From: Benincasa hispida
Lineage: Eukaryota; Streptophyta; Magnoliopsida; Cucurbitales; Cucurbitaceae
Assembly: GCF_009727055.1 (NCBI RefSeq)
Contig: NC_052359.1
Span: forward strand, 17,422,685 to 17,486,684
Direction: 5' to 3'
DNA: 64,000 nt
The notes below the pieces were generated by a model. It saw only the letters and a list, made by a program, of their open reading frames with translations, was not told the DNA's origin and did not search any database. The first letter of the stretch is position 1, and each line of letters begins with the position of its first letter. A program made the position numbers and the translations under genes. Below, piece after piece: positions 1-11,560 of the stretch.

Positions 1-750
1 GCAGAGTATGATAACACATTTTTGGTGTTATCATGAATCTAATGAATAGTACACAAGTCAAACACAATGTCACAAACAAGATATGAGACATAAGGCCAAA
101 TAGTAAAATAAAAGAAGGATGAGCACATAGAAATTGATAACCCTGTTTGTTGTAACCACACCTACGTTTGGGGGGTCGTGTGGCTGAGAAAAGGAACTTC
201 ACTAAATTGAGTTAAATGATTACAATGAAATACTTATCTAATAGCACCCAATTATCATGACTCTTAAAGAGATTACTCCTAATGAAGAGTTTAGGCTCCC
301 CCCTAAATTTGAGACTTCTTAAACTTGACACCCCTTCTCCTGATGCAACATTACTTTTTTCATCTCATGTTTGAAAGATCTGTTAAATAAGATTTCTTAG
401 GCACACCTTAAATGTGAGGTCCTCTCAATATCCTTGAATTTGGACTACTCTAAGTAAGAATAAGTACATTAACTTCTTAACTGAATTACTGCAAGAATGT
501 AAGCTTTTAGCCATACTATAAGAGCATGTGAACATCTTCAGAGAGAGGGTGATAACTTTTAGAAATACAAGTTATTGTATCTCTTTCTTTAAAATAATTA
601 GGAAAATTTAGAAAAAAATGTGTTAGGTTGATATGAAATTCATAACAAAAACACTTACTCTGCGTTCATGTGTTTACAAAACTCATAATCTTGGAAATTA
701 TAAAATTGGTCACTATTGAACACATGATTTGAATGAAATGAAGTAAAAAT
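1..750. other. Unassigned AT-rich flank
   Basis: I recognise no coding region, RNA gene or repeat boundary here. The stretch lies beyond the point where the copia D reverse transcriptase stops matching (near 900), where the end of RNase H and a 3' LTR would be expected. It is probably a later insertion or a deletion product, but its identity is open. Confidence 0.4.
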
Positions 751-753
751 CGA

Positions 754-2200
754 CTAAGGAAACAAAAAGCTGCAGCCATGGATGCAGAGAAAGTGATCAG
801 ATCGACGCCCAATCTTGCACATAGAAAAATCACGTGCTAAGATGAAACATGAAGAGAGAAAACGAGAAGACGCGTGGGTGGTGGATATCAAATTAAGATC
901 CAATGAACAGACTTGCATTGGAATATTTAATGGATGTTCTTTGTTCATATAAAATCTTTTTAAAATTTTTCCTATATAAGTTGACTGATGAATATATATT
1001 TCATCTGCTGAATTCTCAATTTTCAAACTAAGACAAAATTTTGTTTTTTCCGAGATCTTTCATCTCAAATTATTTCTTATGATATTCTATTGCCTTTGAA
1101 AGCTCTTCAGGAGTTCCAATTACATTTAAGTCATCAACATATACAGTTATAATAGCAAATCTTGATTGTGATTTCTTTATAAAATACACGGACATATTGG
1201 ATTATTTTGATATCCTTCTTTCAATAAATATCCACTCAGGCGATTGTACCACATCCGTCCTGATTGTTTCAATCCATATAGTGATATATGTAACTTTATT
1301 GAATACCATTCTCGGGATTTTGTGTATATGTTTCAGGTACCATAAATTCTTATGAGAATATCATATAAATATCATTATGAAGAGATCCATATAAATATGT
1401 TGTCACTATATCCATAAGATACATATCCAGACTTTTATACATAATCAAGCCAATTAAATGTCTTAATGTAATTGCATCCACCACCGGAGAATATGTCATC
1501 TCAAAATCAATTCCAAGTCTTTGTGAAAAACCTTGTGCAACTAGTTTTGCTTTATATCTTGTGACCTTATTATTTTCATTTTTTTCCTCACAAATACCCA
1601 TTTGTATTCTACCGGTTTAACACCTTATGGTGTTTGGAGAATTGGTCCAAGAAACCTGACATTTTGAAAGTGAGTTTAATTCTGCCTCGATTGCTTCTTT
1701 CCACTGATGCCAATATTTTCTTTGTCGACATTCTTCAACAGATTTTGGTTTAAGATCCTCATTTTCAGATATAATATCTAGAGCAACATTATACTAAAAA
1801 ATGTTGTCGATAATTACATTAATTCTATTCCATCTTTTTCCTGTCATGACATAGTTTATTGAAATCTCATTATTATCTTTAGGTATTTCACTTTCCTCAC
1901 TAGTCATGTCGAGGATTTTTTTGTGGGTACTTACATACTCAACCAAATATTTTTTACTTTTAACTATTTTTTATTTTCGAGGATTTTTATCTTTGGAATA
2001 CATTGGTCTACCACACTTCAGTGTGTTCCAAACTCATTAGTGAAAAGTTGTTGTGTTGTGACTTAGTTACTTTCTTTGCATCTATAAATGCATCTGGTAA
2101 TTGATTTTTATATTTTGCAAATGAATTATTTCTGAACTTCAAGTTCACATTAACTTGTATGGGGATCTAAATGAGACAATAATGATGCATTCTATGTAAT
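754..2200 (-). pseudogene. Copia D reverse transcriptase / RNase H remnant
   Basis: This is the decayed polymerase end of a Ty1/copia polyprotein read on the minus strand; in a live element it would copy the RNA into cDNA. Minus-strand segment 1601-1350 matches the start of copia RT (KLVAQGFSQRLGIDFEMTYS and a DIVTTYLYG block). The catalytic motif YVDD is visible near 1130-1150 in the context VYVDDLNVIG. Segment 1026-900 gives the copia connection region (IHQSTYIGKILKRFYMNKEH). Frame changes between blocks and loss of the RNase H end near 900 make it non-functional. The protein tail encoded by 754-895 does not look like copia. Confidence 0.85.
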
Positions 2201-2216
2201 TTCTTTTTCCAATTTC

Positions 2217-3251
2217 TTAATCCTTCCTATAATGTTGGAAAATTTTCTCATTGAAATGACAATCAGCAAATCGTGCAGTAAATACATCACCCATCAGGGG
2301 TTCAAGATATTTAATAATTGATGGGGAATCATATCCAACATATATTCCTAAGCTCCTTTGAGGATCCATCTTAGTGCGTTGTAGTGGAGCAATTGAAACA
2401 TATACTGCATACCAAAAAATTCTCACATGGGGAATATTTGACTCATAACCATAAGCTAATTGTAATGGCGAGTACTTATGATAAGCTACTGGCCTAATGT
2501 ATACAAGTAACGCTGCATGCAAAATAGCATATCCCCGTACAGATGAAGGAAGCTTGGCTCTCATAAGTAATGGTCTTGCAATTAAATTGCAAACGTTTTA
2601 TAAATAATTCTGCTAAACCATTTTGTGTATGAACATGAGCTACAGGATGTTCAATACTTATCCTAATTGACATACAATAATTATCAAAAGTCTGGGATAT
2701 AAATTCACCAACATTATCAAGACGAATGATCTTAATTGTATAATTAGAAAATTGTGCTCTTAATTAACTATTTGAGCAAGTAATCTTGCAAATGCAAGAT
2801 TTCAACTTGATAATAAACACACATGTGACCATCTATTGGATGCATCTATTAATACCATAAATAATCTAAATGGTTCACTTGGTGGGTTAATAGGTCCACA
2901 TATATCACCATGAATTTTTTCTAAAACTGCAGGTGATTCAGTCCCTACTTTAGCTGGTGATGGTCTATTATCAATTTTCCTTGAGAGCAAGCATCACATG
3001 ATAATTCATTAGATTGGAGAATTTTCTGGTTCTTCAATGGGTGTCCATTTGAATTCTCAATAATTTTTCTCATCATTATAGATCCTAGATGACCCAATTG
3101 GTCATGCTAAATTGTAAATATGTATGGATTCATGAACTTCAGGTTCATTGTTGAATATGTTTCAATTACTCGTATATTAGTATAATATAATCTAGAAGAT
3201 AAAGTAGGAAACTCTTTCAATATATGTTTTTCATTTGAGACAGTGGATATG
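2217..3251 (-). pseudogene. Copia D GAG-pre-integrase and integrase remnant
   Basis: Minus-strand decayed integrase of the same copia element. From 3251 downward it reads as the GAG-pre-integrase domain (HDQLGHLGSIMMRKIIENSN, then CDACSQGK, the typical HLGH...C..C arrangement). It continues into the integrase core (2990-2802: SPAVLEKIHGDICGPINPPS, VLIDASNRWSHVCL) and its C-terminal part (2564-2217: SPLQLAYGYESNIPHVRIFW). Integrase would insert the cDNA. Several stops and frame shifts separate the blocks. The upstream end is cut by the LTR that starts at 3252; the protease expected between gag and this domain is missing. Confidence 0.85.
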
Positions 3252-4838
3252 TGTTGGGTTGTGTGTCCTAAAGCTCGCAGTTTGTAAAGTTAAACACATT
3301 CAACTATGAATAAAGATGTTATTCAACATTTCTTCAATAAAGTTGTTATTGAATCTTTAAATTGCATTCATACAGTCTAAATCCAATAAACTAAGATCCA
3401 TGGCTATTACATGAATACTTGAACATTATGTAGAGACATAAAGATGGATCAAGTTTGAGTAAATAGCCAAAATGGTCTATAGTATATGAATAAGTTTGGG
3501 TGCCTTATTCTGGTAATACTATTGGATGCGGTCTACTCTATAGCGGTTACAAGTTGTTGTAAAGGTGTTACAAATGAAGAGATCTTTATCCGTTCATGTA
3601 TCGGCATAAAGAGTGGGGCGTCCTATGCAATGAGTTTGCATAAGATCGAATCAAGAAATAAGTCACTCTTACTTTATAATGTTGTTTACTATTTAAGACT
3701 GACTATTTTGCTTAGATGACCTAGGTAACTCGATCTTAATCCTGAGTTAACTATGAACTCCTATTTATTTGGGATTATCTTTAGATTTGCATGGTGAGGG
3801 TTGACTCAACAACACCAGCTCAATAAGCCTCCCATTTCAGGGGTAAGATGGGGTAGATAGCTGGAGACATAGGGTGCAAGACGAAATTCACGCCTACCCG
3901 ATTTAGGGATAGGAGAAAGGTTGTTCTCTTAAGTAATTGAATTTAGGTCTTGAACAAGGGGCCCCACCCTCTCATTGGCCCGAGAGGGATCCGGTTTAGT
4001 GATTGGATCATAAACAATTGTTCATTAGAGGATCAATAGGAACTTAAGGAGCAACACGTAATACCAGGGGTAAAACAACATATTGACCAACCGTTATTAC
4101 AAATAACCACTGAAGGGTTGACATACTGGTTATGGTTAAATCATGTGGACACAAATATAGCTACAGTGAGGACAGTGCAACTATCGAGCTATAGTGGTGT
4201 GACTTGATAGTTAAGAGTATAAAGATTTCAATGTGATAGTTAAGAGTATAAAGATTTTAATTCGGTCTAAAGAGTTTTAGTCAATTAGTTTTATATCGTT
4301 GGAGCTCATGATCTGTAGGTCCATAAGGTCCTTCTACTAGCTTGTAAAACATGAACACCTTGAATTAATGAATTGAGTGAATTTGGAACGATATCAATTT
4401 GAATTGTTCAAATTGAATTTCAATGTGAAAATGTTAAAATTTAAACTAGGGCTTGTATAATTATATAAGATATAATTAACATTTAATTTATGAAATTAAA
4501 CAAAATTGGAGAATTTATAATATTTAAATATTGATTTAAATATTAATTACATGAATAGGATTCATGTTTTAAATTAGGTGTGTGATTAATTTAATATTTG
4601 ATATTAAATTAATTAATTAATTAAATATTTTTAATTAATTATAAATTTAAATTAATTCAAAATTTAATTCAATTTGAGAAATTGGATTTTGAATTAATTA
4701 AATTATGGATTTATTAAATAAGGTTTTAATTAATTTAGAATTAATTAAAAGAAATTGAAAATTTAAGAATTTTGGTAAAAAAATGGAGAAAGTGGGGTTT
4801 TCCCACTTTCACCTACATGCATGAGATGTTCCACCAAC
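3252..4838 (+). mobile_element. Truncated or solo copia-type LTR inserted in copia D
   Basis: The left edge is sharp: copia D integrase sequence stops and tgttgggttgtgtgtcc begins, a TG-initiated LTR start resembling the LTR start read on the minus strand from 37255. Its middle (about 4040-4340) matches 35180-35450, including the run on a shared-looking gggtaaaacaac and tctgtaggtccat. The body becomes extremely AT-rich near 4440-4780. I see no PBS and no clear CA end; the match to copia D gag resumes only near 4839, so the 3' end is probably truncated. The right boundary is uncertain by about 40 bases. Confidence 0.65.
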
Positions 4839-5679
4839 TGTGCCAATCTTCTCTTCAGGACATTCAAAGAAGTCCGCCACATCCAAATTTGTCATGTAGG
4901 ATAAGTCAAATATATCATTATCTTGGTATGCAAAATTTTCTTCCACATTTTTCTCTTTTTCTTTTGAGGAGGATTGATAGAGATCAACTAAGTGTTTTAA
5001 CGTATGACAGGTACATGACCAATGCCTAACCATTCTGCATCGGAAACATTTATTTTCAACACTTTTTGAACTCTTATCTAATGGAGTTTTTCCTTTGTGA
5101 TCATCATTTTGTGTGGTTCTTTTCGAATTTGAATGATTAAAATGACCACCACGAAAACAATAATTATTTCTTGCCACGATCATGACCTCGACAGCTACCT
5201 CGACCTCGACCACAATTATTATTAAAATTCATAACATTTACTTCAGGGAATGGTGTCGTTTCGATTGGTCTAGACATAAAATGTAGAAAATGTCTTCTCT
5301 AACATATCAACATCATCAATTTTTTCTCCGCATAACAACAATTTTGAACCGATTTTAAATAATGTGGAATTGTAATCACTTACTGATTTAAAATCTTGTA
5401 GCCTCAAGCGCAACTAACGAGCTTTAGGAAGAATAACTGTCTTTTGATGATCATTCCTTTCTTTTAAATTTTTCCACAAGATATGAGGATATTTTGGAGA
5501 TGATGACGAAGGAAAATCATAGATTTTGCTTTGTCTTGACTGGATGTCGTATTTTCTTTCTTAATTGTTTCCCCCAAGTTCATAGCATCCAGGTGAATTT
5601 CAGCATCAAACATTTATGATAAATAATTATTGCCATTAATGTCAAGGGCTACGAATTCTAATTTTGTTAGATTTGTCAT
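4839..5679 (-). pseudogene. Copia D gag remnant with zinc knuckle
   Basis: Minus-strand nucleocapsid precursor of copia D. The start is the ATG at 5679-5677, giving MTNLTKLEFVALDINGNNYL, which is the usual N-terminus of this copia gag type, seven bases inside the edge of the nested element. A zinc knuckle follows near 5050-5010 (CFRCRMVRHWSCTCH, a degenerate CCHC) after a basic Arg/Gly and Asn-rich stretch. It ends in an acidic tail (VADFFECPEEKIG) at 4839, where the foreign LTR interrupts. Internal stops break the reading frame around 5220-5500. Gag would package element RNA in cytoplasmic particles. Confidence 0.8.
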
Positions 5680-5686
5680 GACAACA

Positions 5687-7225
5687 TGATCGGTGTAAAA
5701 TAGGTGTCATTAATTCTATCTTACCCCAACAAATGAAATTTATAAGGCTCTAAAAATTACTAAAACTAACATATAGTTAAAGTTGAAGTAGGAGGTAAAT
5801 TACTAAAACTAATATGTAAAGGGGAAGTAAGAGGTCGATCCCAAGGGAACCTCTATTAATTAGCCAAAAATAACCCTTGAATTCAAAAGATAGTAATTGC
5901 AAGGGGTTTGTTTGTAAAGAAATTAAAAGCTAACTACAATAAAGATAAAGGCAAACTGTAACAAAAACTTACTATTTTGTTAGAAGAAAGTTGATAGAAA
6001 AAGATTTTAGGAAATTCTTGTCGTAGGTTTAATCCTATCATTCTTCTTGAATAATTGCTTGAAAACTCAACATCGCACAATCCGATAAGGAAAAACCATT
6101 AAAGACCCATCTAACTAATTAACATGAATCACATCAATTAGCCCTAATCTCTGTAAAAAATACTTCCATATAGCATTTATCATGTTTTGTTCTTAGATTG
6201 CTTTAAAGACATGAGTTATCATGATTATGATATTCAAGAAACACATTAGAGTAAGTTTCAAGAATGGTTGAATGAATGTTCTAATTAAGAATTTCAAGAG
6301 TTAAATTCGGAAAAAGTTGTAATTAATACAAGAGAACTTAATTTTGTAACCTGTCTCACCATTACGCAAGAATTACATACAAGAATTCAATGGAATCAAA
6401 GCGTTAATTATCCTCCATTAAATTCTATTCAAATTCAGCCCAAGAACATTCAAGGATGAAGACAATTCAAGAAAATATAGAAAAGAACTCAAGAATTAAA
6501 CCTAGAATTATGAATTCCCAAGAAAAAAGAATTATCTAGCCATGGAGATTAGAAGTCTTGAAGAAGTTCTTGAAAGTTTGATGAGTTCCATCAAGTAATT
6601 TACTAGGGAATTGTAAAAGTTGCAAGAAATCTCTCATACAAACACAAAGATTTATATCAACTAAAAAGTCAATTTTTCTCCTCATTCTCAAAATGAAACA
6701 ATTAAATTCAATTTTGCAAGTGTAGCATCGCGATGCCAAGGCTAGTATTGTAACACTAAATCGTAAAAAGCTAAGAAGCGTTGGGCCAACGTCTTGACGC
6801 TGCGCTAATGCTCGGTTGCGCAAGGTGTGTGCGCATGCTCGGACGATTCCGTCAATCTCTAGAGTGTTGCGACCCTGTGAGAAGCGTTGCGATAGTGCCC
6901 TGTTTTTGCAGCAAATAGGTGCATTTTGTCTTCAAGCGTGGAGGTAACGTCAGGCTCAGTGATGTAAGGAGCGTTGCGACGCTGAAAACATTGCTGAAGT
7001 GTGTTGAATTGTTCTTCTTGCGGGGCAAAGTGGTAATTTATCTTGGATCTTCAATTTAAGTGATTATTTGGTGTCGTTTGGTTCGAATTAGCTCCAAATC
7101 TTTCGAAATAACTTTGTTTGAGTTGGGATTGGAATTTACCTACAAAAATAGAAATTTTAAGCAAATAATTGAAGAATAATTGATGGAATTAAAACTAATA
7201 AGATAGCTCTTTATAAGACCTATCA
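5687..7225 (-). repeat. 3' LTR of the gag-only element
   Basis: This 1,539-bp copy starts tgatcggtgtaaaa and ends cctatca on the plus strand. It is longer than the 5' copy because it keeps a segment (about 6265-6728) that the other lacks. Both share the region rich in gcgttgcgac-like words (6720-7010 here). A possible polypurine tract reading gttggaggtg on the minus strand abuts its inner end at about 7226-7240. Confidence 0.85.
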
Positions 7226-8060
7226 AAACACCTCCAACATAGATCTTGGTCGTCCCGAACAAGTAAAAAATAGAACTATGCATACATTCAAGTAAATATG
7301 GATTGTTTATTATTTATTCAAAATTTCATTTGTTTATTCAAAATTGACCTATTCATGTTGGCACATTTTCATCCTCACATTCAAATGGTCTATACATTAA
7401 AATATCTTACACAATGAATTGATTCTCATCTATTTTCTCAACAATAAAGGAAGTAATAATATAAACAAGCATTTATAAATTTAAAATTTTACTAACAAAA
7501 GGTTGAAGCTTATTTTGAAAAGAAAAAGTCTTTTTCTTTTTAAATCATAAAAGAAAAGACTACCTCGTTTTAGTTTACTTAAAGGCCAAAACTAATAGAA
7601 AGGAGACATCCAACTCTCAATTCCTCTTCGCCCTACATTGGCCTAATTATTGATTTAAGATATACTTAACTTGCATTGGAGAGAGACAATTCTAATACAA
7701 GGGTGCCTTTTAAAACTCACGCATACAAAATGTAATTGACATTTCTTTTACTTAGAGAGATAACACATTCGCACCGTCGAGGACCTATCGCTCTTTTCTC
7801 AGGGGTCCTAACTAAACATGATGGAGGTAACTCTTTTCACCTCTACTCATGCACATACATACACACTAGTAAAGGTTATGTTAATTTTTCAAATTTGCTT
7901 TATTATTTTATTATGCTAGCAATTTTTTTTATACACTAGGCCCTTTTTTTTTTATCCTCTTTGCCTATTCTTGCATCTAAAATAAGATGGTTATTCTTAG
8001 AGCAAATTTTGTCTTATCAGGGTGACAAAGAAAATTAAGTAGATATGACATTTCTAAGAG
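7226..8060. other. Non-coding internal DNA of the gag-only element
   Basis: Where a full gypsy element would carry pol and a 3' untranslated region, this stretch is AT-rich, contains homopolymer runs (for example ten T residues near 7948) and no protein match that I recognise on either strand. An open frame at 7736-7939 has no family features. Confidence 0.55.
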
Positions 8061-8064
8061 TATA

Positions 8065-9239
8065 AAGATTCTAAATAAATCAATAATTTTAAGGAATGGT
8101 CAGCAAGGGATTTCACTACATCCTTGAGAGACATACCTGAAGAGCTTGAAGATGATTGATTCCGATTCTCTAATTGCCCTTGAGATCCCCATCCCCATTT
8201 GAAATTTGGATGATCTCACCACCCTTGGTTATAAGTTTTCCCGTGGAGGTCGTACTTCCTTTGGAAACATCCTATTTCATTCACTTGAGGTTGACGTGCT
8301 AGGCAAGCTTCGAAGGCATGTCCAACCACACCATATGCCTCACATGTTTTAATTTGGGGAAGTCCTCCTTGAGAAATCTGAGTAAGAAGGGAAAGACTAG
8401 ATACTTCAGTTCTCAACTCACTAACCTCTTTAGCCAGAACAAGATCATATTCGAGAGTCCTTGATCCAAAATTCTGTGAATTCTCCGCCATGTTTGATAT
8501 TAGCTCACTAGCTTCAGTGGGCATTTTGTTAGCTAGAGCTCCACCGGTGACCACATCTATGTTGCTCCTCTTAGATGGATGCAATAATGAATAGAAATAC
8601 TAGATAAGATATTGTTAGAAATTTGATGATGGGGAAAGGAAACACAAAGTTGCTTATACCTTTCCCAATACTCATATAAGGACTCTCCTACCAATTGCTT
8701 ACCATATATTTCTTTTCTAATATTATTAGCCTCAGATACAAGAAAAAATTTTCTAAAAATTTTTTCTTAAGACCATTTCCAATAATCGATCATGCGGGCA
8801 AGTAGTACAACCAATCTTTGTACACATCCTTCAAGGAGAAGGGAAATACCCTAAGCTTAAGTTGTTCTTGAGTTACCCTATGTGGGCGCATACCATCACA
8901 TACCAAATAGAATTCTTTCATCTGTTTGTGTGGGTCCTCACTTGAATTATCTTGAAAAGTGGGTAAAAGATGAACTAAGCCGGGTTTCAACTCAAAAGGT
9001 ACCATAGTCTCTGGATATACTATACATAACGGTTGTTGAATGTAATCCGGTTCGGCAAGCTCTCTTAACGTTTACTTCCTTGCTTCACCCATAGTGTTTA
9101 TTTATATTTGTTCTTCTTCTTGACTCAATTCTTCAAATTCTCCTTCTTCTCTTCTTGTACTTTCCTTTCGTAGTCTCCTCTCATCACTGTCAATATCTAC
9201 ATCAAAATCACAAAGTACACTCCGAGAGGAGCGGGTCAT
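8065..9239 (-). pseudogene. Athila/Tat-type gypsy gag remnant
   Basis: Minus-strand gag of the element at 5687-10302. The likely start is the ATG at 9239-9237 (MTRSSRSVLCDFDVD), close downstream of the PBS as expected. Segment 9005-8790 is the retrotransposon gag core, with LVHLLPTFQDNSSEDPHKQM and FPFSLKDVYKDWLYYLP, a signature block of this clade. Segment 8584-8216 is the C-terminal part with one degenerate zinc knuckle (CEAYGVVGHAFEAC) and the conserved tail YNQGW, continuing in another frame to about 8065. Stops at about 9105 and 8788 and frame shifts inactivate it. Confidence 0.85.
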
Positions 9240-9345
9240 GCACAAAAGGATAGTTTAATCAAACTAACTATTTTTTTTGTTTTGTTTTTATTTCTTTTTC
9301 TTAAAAAAAAAGAATTCAAAGATTCTTAAAGACCAATTGCATGGT

Positions 9346-9363
9346 TCCCCGACAACGGCGCCA
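9346..9363 (-). promoter_or_regulatory. Primer-binding site, tRNA-Asp type
   Basis: Plus-strand tccccgacaacggcgcca equals the 3' end of plant tRNA-Asp including the CCA-adjacent bases, with one change. On the element's own minus strand it is therefore the complementary primer site, three bases inside the 5' LTR boundary at 9367. Confidence 0.85.
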
Positions 9364-9366
9364 ATT

Positions 9367-10302
9367 TGATCGATGTAAAAGCTTTAACAACTATTAAAAC
9401 TAACAAATAGTTAAAGTGGAAGTAGGAGGTCGATCACAAGGGAACCTCTATTAATTGGCCAAAAATAAACCTTGAATTAAAAAAAATAGTAATTGAAGGG
9501 GGGGGGGGGAGGGGTTTTGTAAAGAGATTAAAAGCTAACTAAATGATGATAAAAGCCAACTGTTAGCACAAACTTACTATTTTTGTAGATAAAAGTTTTG
9601 GGAATTCTTGTACTAGGTTTAAAAACTCAACATGCCACAATCAAGGAAAAACCCTTAAAGACCCATATAGCTAATTAACATGAATCACATCAATTAGCCT
9701 TAATCTAAGTAAAAAACACTTCTATATAGCATTTATCATGTTCTTTTCTTAGATTGCTTTAAAGACATGAGTTATCATGATTATGACATTCAAGAAACAC
9801 ATTAGAATAAGTTTCAAGGCTAGCGTTGCAACACTAGATCGTAAAAAGCCAAGAAGCAATGGGTTAGCATCTTGATGCTGCGTTGACGCTCGGTTGCGCA
9901 AGGTGCATGCGCCTCGCAGACGATTCTGTCAATCTCTATAACATTGTGACCCTGGGTGAAGTGTTCCGATGCTTCCCTGTTTTTGCAGTAAATAGGTGCA
10001 TTCTGTCTTCAATCGTGGAGCTAGCATCAAGCTCAATGTTGTGAGGAGCGTTGCGATACTGCAAGCATTGCTGAAGTGTGTTGAATTGTTTCTCTAGAGG
10101 GGCAAAGTGGTAAATTGTCATGGATCTTCTTGTTAAGTAATTCTTTGGTGTCGTTTGGTTCGAATTAGCTCCAAAACTTTCAAAATAACTTCGTTTGAGT
10201 TGAGATTGGAATTTACCTACCAAAATAGACATTTGAAGCAAATAATTGAAGAATAATTGAGGAAATTAGTACTAATAAGATAACTCTTTATAAGACCTAT
10301 CA
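9367..10302 (-). repeat. 5' LTR of the gag-only element
   Basis: This copy is 936 bp and ends cctatca, followed by the target duplication caaca. Relative to the other LTR it lacks about 0.5 kb: sequence jumps from gtttcaag to gctagcgttg near 9818. The missing segment in the other copy is bounded by caag on each side, which suggests a short-homology deletion. Confidence 0.85.
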
Positions 10303-10446
10303 CAACACTATCACAAAATATTGTATTTATATTAGAAATTTAATAGATATTAAATATGCAAAATAATATTAAATATATTAATTATAACGAAGAGGAAAAA
10401 TCGACATACCTTGAGGAATTAGCTTTAACTGAGAAAACGACAGGAG

Positions 10447-10461
10447 CTCGTACTGATAACG
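10447..10461 (-). promoter_or_regulatory. Probable primer-binding site of copia D
   Basis: On the minus strand the bases after the LTR end (CACAACA) read cgttatcagtacgag, a type of primer site seen after copia LTRs that end ACA. The leader between this site and the gag ATG is about 150 bases once the nested element is removed. Confidence 0.55.
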
Positions 10462-10674
10462 TGTTGTGAAATTGAGGAGCACAACGGGAACATGGATATG
10501 GAGAAAATATAATATAATAATAATAATAAATATATCAAATATAATTTAAAATAGAATAACTAAAATCATAAAATAACTAAATTTATAAAATTAGATAATA
10601 GAAAATTTAGTGGAATTTGAAGTGGATTTTAAAGTGGATTTCTTATTGATGGGTGTGTAATTTGAAGTTCCACC

Positions 10675-11416
10675 CTATGAAGTTCAGATACAGATACAGC
10701 TACACGATACAGATAGGGCGATTCGTTAATTTCTAAAAAATTAAGATACGGATATGTCTAAGGATGCATCATTTTTCAATATATATATTTCTAAAAAACG
10801 AGGATATTGATAGATTGAAGATAGATTTTCTTTTTCTTTAAAAAAAATCTAGGATATAGATAAATTTAGCATATGAGTTAAAGTTAATAATAATAACACA
10901 AAATAGAATGCAAACATTGAAATACAATAAAAAAAAAAAGAAGCAACATCTATGATGTTGAAGTACAATAGTTAATAAAATGTAATAGAAAAATGACTCA
11001 TGTTGCAAAGAAGAAGAAGAAGAAGATTAGAGGGAGAAGTATGAAGATAAACGAAGAACTTTTCCATTGAATTGTTGAAGATATCCAAATGGTTTATATT
11101 TTAGTGGACTTTGTAGGGACTCAAATGTGAAGATGGAGATTAGATGATTCTAGTATAGGGTTGGTCCATTATTTATTTATTTTTTCTTTTAGTTTTGGAC
11201 TCGAATAGTGAGCTTTTCAAATAGGTTGCCTAGTTTTAGATTGGGAAAGATTAGATGAGTGTTGTTTGTCTTTTTTCTTTAAAAAAGAAGTAGGCGTAGA
11301 AAAGATATGTCAAATTGCATGTCAAATACGTATCTGAAAAATATTTGGAAGTATTGGTATCCGATACGTATCTGATACAGTTTCTTTGCCTTACATGAAG
11401 TATCTATGCTTCATAG
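10675..11416. mobile_element. hAT-like non-autonomous DNA transposon (742 bp)
   Basis: Terminal inverted repeats ctatgaag at 10675 and cttcatag ending at 11416, extended imperfectly by gatac-rich subterminal sequence on both sides (10680-10720 and 11340-11405). Flanking 8-bp direct repeats gttccacc (10667-10674) and gttctacc (11417-11424) differ at one base; 8-bp duplications are characteristic of the hAT superfamily. There is no transposase. Subterminal gatac/gtatc words are repeated, as is common where a transposase binds several sites. It has split the LTR of copia D between TATA box and primer site. Confidence 0.65.
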
Positions 11417-11433
11417 GTTCTACCAAATGCCAC

Positions 11434-11443
11434 TATTTATAGG
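11434..11443 (-). promoter_or_regulatory. TATA box of copia D LTR
   Basis: Minus-strand cctataaatag in a GC-richer context, the expected position for the U3/R promoter of the LTR whose inner end is at 10462. The hAT-like insertion lies immediately downstream, so transcription from it would run into the transposon. Confidence 0.55.
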
Positions 11444-11560
11444 CAAAGTGGCAAGTAGGATGTGGACTTATATGAACACCAAGCATGAATAACTACAAGG
11501 TACATGAATAATATAAAAGATGACACATGACTTTTGGGACATAAGCAATGGACATCTATT

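Larger units (their letters stand above)
5687..10302 (-). mobile_element. Gag-only gypsy-like LTR element with tRNA-Asp PBS and perfect TSD
   Basis: A minus-strand LTR element of 4,616 bp with 5-bp target duplications caaca at 5682-5686 and 10303-10307. LTRs begin TGAT and end ATCA. The 3' LTR (5687-7225) and 5' LTR (9367-10302) flank only 2.1 kb of internal DNA, which holds a gag remnant and no recognisable protease, RT or integrase. The primer site is complementary to the 3' end of plant tRNA-Asp, as in Athila/Tat-type gypsy elements. It sits 8 bp upstream of the copia D gag start codon. I infer an internally deleted or non-autonomous derivative. Confidence 0.85.
10462..11560 (-). repeat. 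5' LTR of copia D (outer edge uncertain)
   Basis: The inner edge is fixed by the primer site at 10447-10461, the LTR ending CACAACA on the minus strand. A minus-strand TATA box lies at 11434-11443. The LTR is interrupted by the DNA transposon at 10675-11416. I could not fix the U3 start: candidates lie near 11480-11570, around gatgacacatgac. No matching 3' LTR is present in the window. Confidence 0.5.
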
